Part shown: one piece after another, positions 35,101-44,945 of the stretch | Layout: every line of letters begins with the position of its first letter | Position numbering within the stretch: the stretch's first letter is position 1 | Made by a program: the position numbers and the translations under genes | The notes under the pieces: generated by a model | The model's input: only the letters and a program-made list of their open reading frames with translations | What the model was told of the DNA's origin: nothing | Databases searched by the model: none | Assembly (NCBI GenBank): GCA_018287875.1 | Contig: JAGVVL010000013.1 | Location: 3,782,001 to 3,846,000 of the forward strand | Length of the DNA stretch: 64,000 bases | From: Nigrospora sphaerica | Taxonomy: Eukaryota; Ascomycota; Sordariomycetes; Amphisphaeriales; Apiosporaceae | Direction: 5' to 3'

Positions 35101-36077
35101 TCGACTGTTCGTCCTCCTTTCACCGTCCGACCGGCTCTCACGACATGAAGCGTACTGGCCGACGGTGGACCGTGTAAGAGCGGATCTCGAGAAGCCCAAG
35201 TGTTGGCCCGGCCCGACCATTCTATAAGAAGGCCGCCCGTCGGACCCCCGGGGTTGAACGAAAAGGACGCATCTCCTCTCCGCTGTTCGTTCCGTTGTGT
35301 TCAGAAGCCGCTAGACCCTTGCCTCCACCCACCGTCGACGACAACTAGGAGCCACGACGCCCGTTCGGTTGCCGGAAACCATCTGCCTGCATATCATCTA
35401 CCGTGTGCCCGTACGACGATCGATCTGCCTTACCACATTCATACCACGTTGCCCCCCTACCTCACCCATCCGACTCCTGCTTCGCATCGCCACCCTGCCG
35501 AGAAAGGGAAAGAGCCGAAGACGCAAGCCAGGAGAAAACATACGACCATCGCGCCATCCGAGCCCGTTCTACGCGCGCCCCAGCAACGCTCGCGGCCGCC
35601 AATGTGCACCGTCTCCGACTCCACCACACACCTCGACGGCTCTCCGAGCTGCCAAGCCAAGGCCTGTCGCTACCGGACGCTGCTGGCGCACTGCCCGTAC
35701 AACCCACCCGCCCCCCGTTTAACCGCCATGTCGTCCCAACGTTCGACCCGGCCTTTTTCCTCCACCACCGGCGTCTACCCGGCCTACCTGCCGAGCCTGC
35801 ACAAAGCCAGCCGCGTGGAGAAGAAACTGTGAGTATGACGATCTCCCTGCACCGCCTCCTGCCTGCCTACCTAATCTATTTCCCCCTCCTCTCCCCCCTG
35901 ATCCCCGTCTTGCATCCAGCTCCTCTCTTTCTCTCCCCCCTCCCTCTTCTCTCCTCCTACCTTTCCAAACCTCTTTCTGCCAGTCTTCCTCTCTATCAAG
36001 TTCTCTACCCATTTCATTCGCCACCCTGCGCTCCCTCTCTGCACTGCTTTCACACGCGCAAACCCGCCGAGAACAAG
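32177..36077. other. Gene-poor stretch; possible upstream exon at its end
   Basis: No supported gene from 32177 to 35700. From 35200 on, the plus strand is C/T-rich leader-like sequence. An ATG at 35728 opens a 35-codon segment (MSSQRSTRPFSSTTGVYPAY...) ending at GTGAGT near 35830. It could be the first exon of the small membrane-protein gene that follows, but its splice phase does not fit the obvious acceptors before 36078. Confidence 0.35.
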
Positions 36078-36718
36078 ATGCTGACGACGGCCAAAAGAGT
36101 GCCTGCCGCTGTGGCCACGATAGGAATTGGTGAGTGAAGCGCCCATCTCCCCCCCTCCCCTTCTTTTTACCTCTGTTCTTTTCTGTCTCTGCCTTCCTCC
36201 TTGCTCTGTGGGGTTGTGTACGGGTGTTGTGCTGCACGCGGGAGCAGTCGAATGCGCCCGCGAGCGTCGGGTGGTTTTGCCCAACGACCCCCCTCAGAAG
36301 CGCATTCGCCCTTGCCCTCCCCAAAATCCTGGGGAAGTGGCGGGCGGGAAAGTCTGGGGCGCAGGTTGCACACGACAGCTCTGCGACCGGGCTTACCCCC
36401 GAAATTGCGGGGGAGGGAAGCGAAACAGGAACAGGAGGGGAAAGCTACTCGTACACGCACAAGCTGGGCCAGTGGTAGCCGAGGCTAACCAGGGGGTCCT
36501 CGTTACCTACAGGCTACGGAATCGCCAAGTACCGACAATCGCAGATCGACCAGCAGCACGCACAACAGTTCTCGTCGTCATCGCTATCGCCATCGGCCAT
36601 GACGGACGCGACGTCGGCGCGCGCCGAGGCCCTCATGGATGCCTACGGCGACCGCTCGAGCCTGGCCGATATGGAGCAGGCCGTCAAAGCCTACGAGGCC
36701 TCGCACGCCCGTCGGTGA
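36078..36718 (+). CDS. Small membrane protein of unknown function
   Basis: Two exons, 36078-36129 and 36513-36718, give 85 aa; the intron runs GTGAGT to TACAG with the split codon G|GC. The frame MLTTAKRVPAAVATIGIGYGIAKYRQSQ forms one hydrophobic helix with basic residues on both sides, as in small mitochondrial or ER membrane proteins. A Gln/Ser-rich linker and an amphipathic end (LMDAYGDRSSLADMEQAVKAYE) follow. The smooth join of the helix across the intron is the main evidence that it is a gene. An additional upstream exon from 35728 is possible, in which case the Met at 36078 would be internal. I do not recognise the family. Confidence 0.6.
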
Positions 36719-36970
36719 ACCTTTACCCATCAACCCTTTTCCCTTCCGACATTGCCCGCCTCTTCCCCCTCACCTCTCCTGCATTGGGAAGTGGATGGGG
36801 AGGACCTGGCGGGTGAGAAGGAATTGGGACAGGAAACCTGTTGACGAGGGCTGGCGGGCTTAGCCGTGCGCGGAGATACGCGCTCGGCTCGGCTCGGCCG
36901 AAGGAGTAAAAAAAGCGCGGCAGGCGAGACACGCATACGCATTGAATTCGCGTGCAGCAGCAGCAACGTG

Positions 36971-36991
36971 CACACACACACACACACACAC
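36971..36991. repeat. CA dinucleotide microsatellite
   Basis: About ten CA units followed by CCACCACCCACACATCCCACACACATCC. A second, mixed CA/CT tract lies at 45986-46025. Confidence 0.85.
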
Positions 36992-38469
36992 CACCACCCA
37001 CACATCCCACACACATCCCACACATGGAGACGCGCATCATGCGCCGGGGAAAGCAAAGGGAAATGCCGTCCGGGGTTCCATTTGTCCCCGCTCCCAATGG
37101 TTCAGCCCGGCACCTGGCGTCGTCGGCAAAAGCATTCGTCGGGCCCATTAACCAACCTACGAGGGCACTATGTATGATTGATTGATGGACCGCGCCCGCG
37201 CTTGCGGCGCAGTCGAGGAGAGCACGCAGGACATGAGGAGGAAACCCAAACCCCGTCATCACGGGGGGGCTTTACGTATTGAACGGCATCAGCAGCGTCA
37301 TCATCCATTTCTTTGGGTATGCTTTTCTTGGATCGGGAGCGCATTCGTCGTCATTTTCCGGGCGCAAACGGGATTGGGAGGTATCGGGATGGGAAACAAA
37401 CGGGGTTGAGACATCTGGCCTCCTCCACATGGGCAATTGAGATTAAGGGATAGATGCACGGCACAGCACAGCCTCTCGCTACGCTACACAAAAATCTATC
37501 TGCGTACTTGACACCTCTACAAAAGGCACTGTTGGGAAACAACCTTGGTTGGCGTTACCATTGTTAACGCTACCACGCGGTTGGCGTTACCATTGTTAAC
37601 GCTACCACGCTGCCCTGCACCACTGCAAGGTATCCGGTACAGCACTCGCTGCACACTGCATCTGGCAAGGGATGGCATGGCACGGCACGGCACCTTGTCT
37701 CCTCGCAGGTCGTCGGTTCTTTGGCAACTCGGACCGAGTGCTCGGGGAGCTCGGCGTTACGCAGAAGAAACAAGCAGGAGACTGACCACACGCATCCACT
37801 GCAGGTGCTGCTGCGGTACTCCGTAGATGCAGTCTCATCGTCAGATGGCTGCAGGGTCGAACACCCCCCCCTCTTCGAGGGGCCACACCCAGCGATAGAT
37901 ACTTTTGCTGCACGAATACCATTCAAGCAAGATTTTCAACGGGCAATCCCATCGCATCATCGACTGATTCCCTCTCCCCCCTTCTTCCAGGGCTGCTTGT
38001 CCCCTTCGACCCTCGTATCGTCCCCACTTGCGTCTGTATGGGTAGGTGGGAGGCCTTGTCTCCGAGTTCCCGTCGGACAAGCCTCGCATCAGGCCATTCG
38101 CAGAGGGAAGGGCCAAGTTTGCCAACGGTCGCTAGGAACACGTCTACACCAAACACACATCATCTTCCCATAAGATAGAATGCACACATTTTTATGTTCC
38201 CAGCGAGCTTCATTTGTTCCTCTTATCAGAGCTCATCTCCCGCCCGAACGAATTCGCGACCGCCCCGTATCTCTCTATCACTCTGTTCCCCTTCTCTCGT
38301 CAACGACCCAGGTATAGGTCGGCTCCCTCGTGCATGCATCGCACACCAGCTCCACTTGAGGCTGAGAAGCCCTTCCTCAACGCCAATTCGCCCGCGCACA
38401 CCCACACAAGCATACGTGAGAATCTGGGGTGAGTTGAGATTACAGGTGTTTTACTTTATCCGCTCAATC
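36992..38469. other. Intergenic region
   Basis: Apart from the tandem repeat at 37547-37610 I see nothing. Open frames here are short and motif-free. Confidence 0.35.
37547..37610. repeat. Two perfect tandem 32-bp units
   Basis: The unit starting GGTTGGCGTTACCATTGTTA occurs twice without a gap or mismatch. Each copy contains the short palindrome GTTAAC. No coding or regulatory role is evident. Confidence 0.9.
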
Positions 38470-38575
38470 GTTTGCGTGGCCCAGTGGTTAAGGCATCTGC
38501 TTTACACGGTTTCGTCTTCATCGGAGATGCCATACCTTACGCAGAGGATCGCAGGTTCGATCCCTGCCGCGAACA
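38470..38575 (+). tRNA. tRNA-Val(UAC) with a 33-nt intron
   Basis: The cloverleaf folds by eye. Acceptor stem GTTTGCG pairs with CGCGAAC (one T-G pair), discriminator A. The D arm is GCCCAGTGGTTAAGGC. Anticodon stem TCTGC/GCAGA has loop TTTACA-C, anticodon TAC. The T arm is GCAGG-TTCGATC-CCTGC. The mature length would be 73 nt. The intron, 38507-38539, sits after position 37, the usual place for nuclear tRNA introns. Confidence 0.9.
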
Positions 38576-41500
38576 GCGTGTTGCATTATATTTCATTTTT
38601 TGCATCTTCTCTGGGCCGAATGCATGAGATTACACTCAGAAATGCTTCAGTCGCTCGACCTTTTCTTGATGCAGCCAAGGCGTCTTTCCAGGAGCCAAAG
38701 ACGTATGGCGACACGGCGTCTTCTCCCATCCTTCCCTGCTCTGGCCTTTGCTTGTCGTTCTTTAGCCCCCTTTCCTTGATTGACCAACTAGCCGTCGTCA
38801 TATTGCGGCCGGCCCTCCTCTTACCCCCCAGCCCTTGAACCCAACGCCGAACCCGAAATCCGAAAACCCCGATCGCCCGCCAGTCTCCCACACTCTACCA
38901 AAGTCGTCAAGCCTCTCGAGTCCTGTCTGCGTCCCACTCGGCGCTGTCGCCTGTTTTCCTGTCGGGCGTAAAGACGATCGCCCTAATCGGCCTCGTCTCT
39001 CTCCCTCCCGTTCTCTCATAACGTCACGTCGTGCAGGAGCGACAGGTTCATGACTCGGTCCTGTCAGGCGACCCAGGTGAGCCTACGGCGCTGCCCAGCC
39101 CGGGGAACTACTCTCGGGGGCACAACTCACCAGTCCGGCGGCGGGCGCCGCGCGCCCGTTCAAGTAGGCGTTGGTCACCCGGCCGTCGGCATCGGACGAG
39201 ACCTATGCCCGCGCCCGTTAGTATTCTTCTGCTTTTACCCCTCTTCTCCGATTCCTCGCCCCGGTCGACTCTCCGTGCTTTCCGCCACTCTTGCGCTCCT
39301 CTTCCTGTACATGGTGCTTCGCGCCCGCTGTTTCGGAGACGGCGCATAGTAGCAGACTGGGGAAGGGGAGCGGGAGGAGAAAAAGAGCGAATCTCTCAAT
39401 GAAGGAGTGGAGGGCAACAGCGTCTCACTAACCTCGGTCGGCACGCTGATGCTCGACATCAAAAACGCCGATACCCGCCTTCCGAAAAGCCACCGCCGGA
39501 ACCCCATCGCTTCTCTGCTTTCACTGAGCATCGTCGTCGTCGTCGTCTGGGTGGTCCTTCACTCTCTTTCCCGAGCTGATCGGTAGACGGAATGGCTGAA
39601 GACGGAAATACCCGCGACCGGGCCCAAAACAAGACGGTAGAAGCATGAGAAGATCGGCCGACCTCCTCTTTGTAACACGTAACCCTCGGCGACACGCAGG
39701 TTTCGGACGCGTAGGGTTCGGTGCTAGGCATGTCTTTCCCCAGCCCGAGACGACGGGTGGTCGGCCGTAGCGTAAGCGGTGACCTCGTGCGAGGAGACCC
39801 AGACACGGCAGATGAGGACTTCCCCCCTAAAGGCAAAGTTTGCTTGATGGACAACTGGCAGCTCAGTGTCCGCGTGTCGGCGTCTGCCCATGCCCGGTTT
39901 CCCTGCAGAAGCCCGAAGCGCACGCAGGCGCACACATCCAGTGTCTATGTGGGCGCACTGCGGCTTTGCGACGGCGCTTGCAGCTTGTGTCTACCCACCC
40001 CGGCCAGTGCGGCCGCGTGCCGCGTGCCGCCGTCCGTCTGGCCCCAGAACTCGAAACCGGAGAGAGAGAATAGAGGGTGTGGCGGTTTGTGGGGGGAGAA
40101 GATGGTGCGTGGGCGATTTGTGTAGCTCGCCAGCTTTGGTGATTGTTTGTTGGCCGACATGTAATATCCTCTCGTCCGTCACCATAGGGCCCAGCACCCG
40201 CCTTAGCGTCCGGGTCTGCCCCAGATTCGTCTTCTTGGCCCAAGGCAGTATTAGGAACTCCCCCCTCCGCCGGCGGAAGGCAGTCCGACCCCACGCTGCT
40301 CTGCCTCTTGCCTCGGCGCCCTTGGTGAAGCAGCGCGTTCGGTCGTTGTTGGGCTGGGAAAGGGGGGCTATTCTCATGCAAGCTTTCCACGGCCCTCTCG
40401 TCCCGCCATCTAAAGTGACGACTAATAGGGGACAGGTTGCAACCTGGATATGCCTCCAACCTATCACCCGAGGCGGAGCGCCCGAGAGTTTAGAGGGGGG
40501 AAACTGGGGCCCGGGCGGCGCGGAAACGCCTGAAATGGCCCATCCGCTTTCCGCCAGCACGGCTGGCACAAACGTTGAACCCAGCCCCATCCCGCCCCTC
40601 CCCAGACACACACGCATCCGATGTTTCCCCTTCCCTCGGGCGAAGGTTACCAAAGTGGCAAACATAGTTTAACGGAAACTCTCTTGCACGTGGGGGTTTC
40701 GAAGCAGGGAACACAGGCCCCCAACCACGATATACAGGCGGCATCAAGCTCAAAATGTCACGCGTATTTGCCGAGGAGGTAGCCGTGCGTCGTGTGTTGA
40801 GTCCAGCGTGACCGCCGAGCCTTAAATTGCGCACCAGCCGCCGGACTTAAGTACCCAGCATCGTTACTGCAAGCCACACCGACGCGTCTGCTTCCTCCCA
40901 ACCGAGCCGCCATAGCGCATTCTAGTCTGCTCCGTCCGACTCCACGCCAGCGCTCAGCTCCGCATCCTTACCCGGGGCCGCCATGTTGCTGATGCCAGTG
41001 CCTACCCTAGGCAAGCATTCGGACAGAATGCCCAAGGTGTGCTCGTGACCCCCGCCCGCCATCCAAAGGGGGGCCCGGGCCGTTGCTTCCACACTCTCAA
41101 GCCACGGCATTGAACTAAGACCCTTGGTAGAGACATGAATAGCTTCTTGGTTGTCGTGGAATTATAAATAAATGAAAAATACTTCTCGTCTCTAAGGGTT
41201 TGCAAAGGAATGGGGATAGGAGTGTGATACTTACCTACATTGGGTTTGCCGTACCTGAAAATCTCCCGAACAAAGATCTCAGGGGACGCTGAAAAACCGG
41301 CCGTTGCCGGGCGACTTTTCACGCGTCCACCAAGAGGTGAGTGAAATAGTGGACCGGGAAAATGTAAATATTACGGAGCATGAAATAAAACTAATCTAAC
41401 TTCAAGAGCTCTATTCCTAAAAAATGAGGAAGAGATAGAGGGTACCCCCCCGATAGTTGTGCTTACCCAAAAGTCCACGTTGATGGGTATTAATCTCACG

Positions 41501-42098
41501 TCGCCAAAACGAGGCTCGGCGTTGCTGAGCCTCTGTATACGTTGTCCGCATTTCTCGAACGGGCCCGCGACTGGCTCACTAGATTTGTAATTCAAGTCTG
41601 CGCTGAAGGTACAGAACGGGTTACTAAGCCCATCCCGCGTCCGATTCTGAGGATACTGGTTTTATGCGATGTGTGCGCGTTGCGCAGGAGTTTGCGGTAC
41701 GGTTCCCCGCTGTTCGGCTGCTGTGCATAGTTTACAACAGCTGTACGTGACCTGATCATTTAGGTGACGATAGAGTAGCGTTGGTCGGCTCTACCGTAAT
41801 CTCCTCTACGGTTCGGCCCCGCTATGGTCGCACCAGATGTCCGCCGTCTCTTCTTCACAACTCCCTCTTGAATTTACGATATCGTTTCAATAATTCAATG
41901 AAAAATTCCCACTCTCTTGTTTTGTTCCTGTCACCGAAGAGAAGGTTCCAGATACAGGATACGCCAGGCCCTGCGGGGGAAATTCACAACCACAGTGAAC
42001 GGGTCCATCGTCTGCTAGGTCTAACCGCCAGTCCTAGCTGTCATAAGTCTTCAGAGGTATCGTCGTGACAGCGCCTTATTGATATCCCATACGCTCTA
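38576..42098. other. Gene-poor region, becoming AT-richer after 41 kb
   Basis: No complete gene. Around 39420-39585 a plus-strand open segment ends in a hydrophobic run (IASLLSLSIVVVVVWVVLHSL) and could be chance or a tail-anchor exon. On the minus strand 41480-41595 reads FEKCGQRIQRLSNAEPRFGD... up to a GTAAGC, and 41230-41320 reads SPEIFVREIFRYGKPNV up to a GTAAGT. Both look like exons of a decayed gene but do not join in frame. The rest shows nothing. Confidence 0.3.
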
Positions 42099-42508
42099 TC
42101 ATTGGCACCATACCGTCCACGAAAGATATCTCGTCGTATCAGTACAGGTATCCAAGCGACTAAAGGCGTTAGGGCTGGTCGCTGTGCAGTCTCTCGAGTT
42201 GAAGGTCAGTACTATAGAGTAAGAATTAGTGTACGCCTCTAGTTATCTTTTGCCTATCGTCAGGTTGGCTTACCTTGGCACCCTTTAGCCAGCCACCAAA
42301 TCTTGAACCCGTAGCCATCCAAGAGTTCACATGTACCGAGGTGTTCTTGAACCTTTATGCTGTAGTCCTTCTGGCCATTTCGGCAGCCAGTGTCTGTGAA
42401 GGTCCCAATAATGGCGGCTGTGCCAACGTCTCTGGCAACCAGGCAGTCCACTAGTGGAAGTCCCGATAGAAAAGCGAGAGCAATAATATTTCCGGATGTG
42501 AATTGCAT
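42099..42508 (-). CDS. Small secreted cysteine-rich protein (effector-like), unknown function
   Basis: Two exons on the minus strand, 42274-42508 and 42099-42211, joined over a 62-bp intron (GTAAGC to CTATAG, split codon G|TA). They encode 115 aa ending in TGGTGCCAATGA. A signal peptide (MQFTSGNIIALAFLSGLPLV...) ends near residue 22-26, where LVAR could also be a processing site. The mature part has six cysteines (42, 60, 77, 87, 101, 114), enough for three disulfides. Size, secretion and Cys content fit the small secreted protein class that includes many effectors and antimicrobial proteins, but no family is recognised. The gene sits in a lower-GC patch next to decayed sequence, typical of fast-evolving accessory DNA. 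Splicing adds three of the six cysteines, so an unspliced reading would miss half of the fold. Confidence 0.7.
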
Positions 42509-42600
42509 GATTGAAGGCAGGAGCCGTGGACGTTACTGTCGTAGGAGGTATTTGTGGGGTAGACGAGAATATGAGTTCATTTCGATCCGGATTATGGCAA

Positions 42601-42610
42601 CTTATATATC
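42601..42610 (-). promoter_or_regulatory. TATA box of the small secreted protein gene
   Basis: GATATATAAG on the minus strand lies about 95 bp upstream of the ATG at 42508. The distance and match are good for a fungal TATA element; function is inferred. Confidence 0.45.
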
Positions 42611-42959
42611 GAGAGGGTCGCCTACGGAGCCCGAGGTGCTAGCTCTAGCTGCAGCCCTTACGAGCTGGTGGTTGCACTGCCAGCTTACACAACCCCACAC
42701 TCAGCTTACGATATCGCGCGTCTTGCCAAATGCATCCTTGGCTCCTTGGCTTTATTTTTGACATTGGCCTATTCGCCTTGATCCCCGTACCGTGATCGGG
42801 GTGCCATTTAGGCCATTAACGTTGTTAGGAGTCGATGAGGATGTGCGCGCTGCTAGCTCCTATAACTATTCTCAGCCGTAATCACAGCTGTAATGCGTGC
42901 TGGTTATAACAATACGTTAGGAATAAAAGAGAGATGGCGGTGTCTGGTTGATGGGTGAA

Positions 42960-43345
42960 GTGCAGCTTCTGTGATAAAGAAACCTGTATAATCTGAGTTA
43001 CTGAACATTTGAACCCCGGTTCCGGCACGGTAGTTGTTCTGTCATCGCTCTTTATGAAGCAGGATGGTCTTGGTACGTGTATAGAATTCATGGACTTCTG
43101 GGCGTCCCTTATGGCCAACTGTGCGGGGATGCAGGATATTATCAGTTGTTGTCTCCCTGCCGAATGTGGTCCTACGCTGCGAGCCAGCAGTGTTTGGTAC
43201 GCGGATGGAAGAGGTGTGAGATTACTGCACTGTTGGGGCACATTTGTCAGCAATACTGTCCTAGTACCGTTTCCGTTAATGGGAATGGAGCCTCCGCCGG
43301 TCTTCGGCGGCCCCCCTCGTAAGGAGTCAGCGCTCGCAGCTTAAT
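42960..43345 (+). other. Cysteine-rich coding-like fragment
   Basis: Two overlapping plus frames (43009-43344 and 43077-43322) contain many cysteines, for example PYGQLCGDAGYYQLL followed by SPCRMW and HICQQYCPS. A GTACGT at 43074 could be a splice donor. I cannot assemble an exon set with a signal peptide. It might be a remnant of another secreted protein gene; the evidence is weak. Confidence 0.25.
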
Positions 43346-43653
43346 CTCAGATTCGAATCAAGTCTTACACCTTGGGAGCTGATGACATGAGAAATCACAT
43401 AACATATTGGTGGTAATATGAGGCTATCACTAGTTTCGCCTATTAGGTCACGTGAGGAGCTACTAGGACTTACAGTAGGCCCTATGGAGCATGTGGGGAG
43501 CGATCCCCAGCTACGAGTATAGTCTTCCATGTCTGGCCCTTTCTTGTATCCTTTTGAATGGATAACCTTGATCGCTTTCCACGCCTCCTCCTGTGCGACA
43601 ATATTTATAAAGCACACTGCCACCACTAACACACGTCATAAAAGCCACTCAAA

Positions 43654-44945
43654 ATGGAGGCCATGGACGCCCTGCCGGAAACACAGTCACAAGATGGTCG
43701 CCGAGCGCTACGGGAGCGGCTACTTGCCACTCGAGATGAGTTTGTCACCCAGATGCCCAAGGTCGAGCTTCACGTCCACATAGAGGGGACGCTCACGCCG
43801 GAGCTCCGGTGGAGGATAGCGAGGCGCAACGGGATGGCAGTCCGGCTCGCCAGTGAGAAGAGACAGGCTCGGGAGCTGACGTCTCTCGACGAGGTGGCGC
43901 GAGCGTACGGGGACGTCATCTCGAGCGCACAGCTGCCAGCGTACGCGCAGTGGCCGGCGGCCGAGGTGCCCGCCACCTTTTTTGAGGCCTACTACAGCGG
44001 CATCGGCATGCTCCGGACGCGGCAGGACTACTTCGACCTCGCCTCGGCCTACTTTGCGCGGGCCGCCGCCATGAACGTCCGTTACTGCGAAGTCTTCTTC
44101 GACCCGCAGGCGCACACCTCGCGCGGCGTGGCCTGGGCCGACTTCATGGGCGGCCTGCGAGCGGCCCAGCTGAAGGCGGCGTCGGAGCTCAACGTAAGCC
44201 AGCCCGAGCCCGCGCGCCCGTGCCTCTCCTCGCGGGGCGCCGGGTGGTGCGGAAAAAACAAAGCTTCCCTCGAAAGGCCTGACTGACCACAAGCCCGCCC
44301 CCGCAGGTACGCTCCGGATGGATCATGTGCTTCCTGCGCGACATGTCGCCCGAGTCCGCCTTGGAGCACTACGGCGAGGCCATGGCGTACCGGGACATGA
44401 TCCTCGGCTTCGGGCTGGACTCGGACGAGACGGGGCGGCCGCCCCTCCTCTTCGCCGACGTCTTCGCGCGGGCCCGGGCCGACGGCTTCCGCATCACGGC
44501 GCACTGCGACGTGGGCCAGCGGGACACGCACGAGAACATCCGGCAGGTGGCGGCGGTGCTCGGCGGCGGCGGCGCCGACCGCGTCGACCACGGGCTCAAC
44601 GCGGCGGACCGGCCCGAGCTCGCGGCGCTGCTCGTGCGGAGGGGCGTCGGCCTCACCCTCTGCCCGTGGGCCTACCTGCGCCGGTGGACGTATGCCGAGG
44701 TCGCGCACAGGCTGCGCCAGCTGCGCGCCGCCGGCGCCCCCCTTTGCGTCGCGAGCGACAGCCCCGCCTACATGGACGACTGCTGGCTCCTGCACAACCT
44801 CCTGCTCGCCAAGGACATGGCCGACCTGGCCGACGGCGAGGTCTTGGCCTTGATGGAGACCGCTGTCGGCATGTCCTGGGCACCACCCAAAGAAAAGACG
44901 CGTCTTCTCGAGGAACTGGCAAGCTTCGGCAAGAGGCTATTATAG
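43654..44945 (+). CDS. Adenosine/adenine deaminase-like metal-dependent hydrolase
   Basis: Two exons, 43654-44193 and 44307-44945, encode 392 aa (intron GTAAGC to CCGCAG, phase 0). The first metal-binding pair HxH is at His40/His42 in PKVELHVHIEGTLTPE, the hallmark of the adenosine deaminase family. Later come RITAHCDVGQ (metal His), RVDHGLNA and CVASDSPAYM (metal Asp). In classical adenosine and adenine deaminases the third motif is HAGE, whose Glu is the proton donor, and the last is (S/T)DDP. Here they read HCDV and SDSP, so this belongs to a divergent branch, and deamination of adenine or adenosine itself is not assured. No signal peptide, hence intracellular. The promoter side includes a TTTATAAAG TATA-like word about 45 bp before the ATG. 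Confidence 0.87.

Noticed and set aside
36961..37040. CA-rich tract considered as a CRISPR-like or satellite array
   Set aside because: A simple dinucleotide microsatellite with irregular CCA units. No spaced repeats are present and CRISPR arrays are not expected in a fungal nucleus.
39866..40672. 268-codon plus frame
   Set aside because: No recognisable domain, Arg/Pro/Ser-rich, and an equally long frame lies opposite. Not enough to call a gene.
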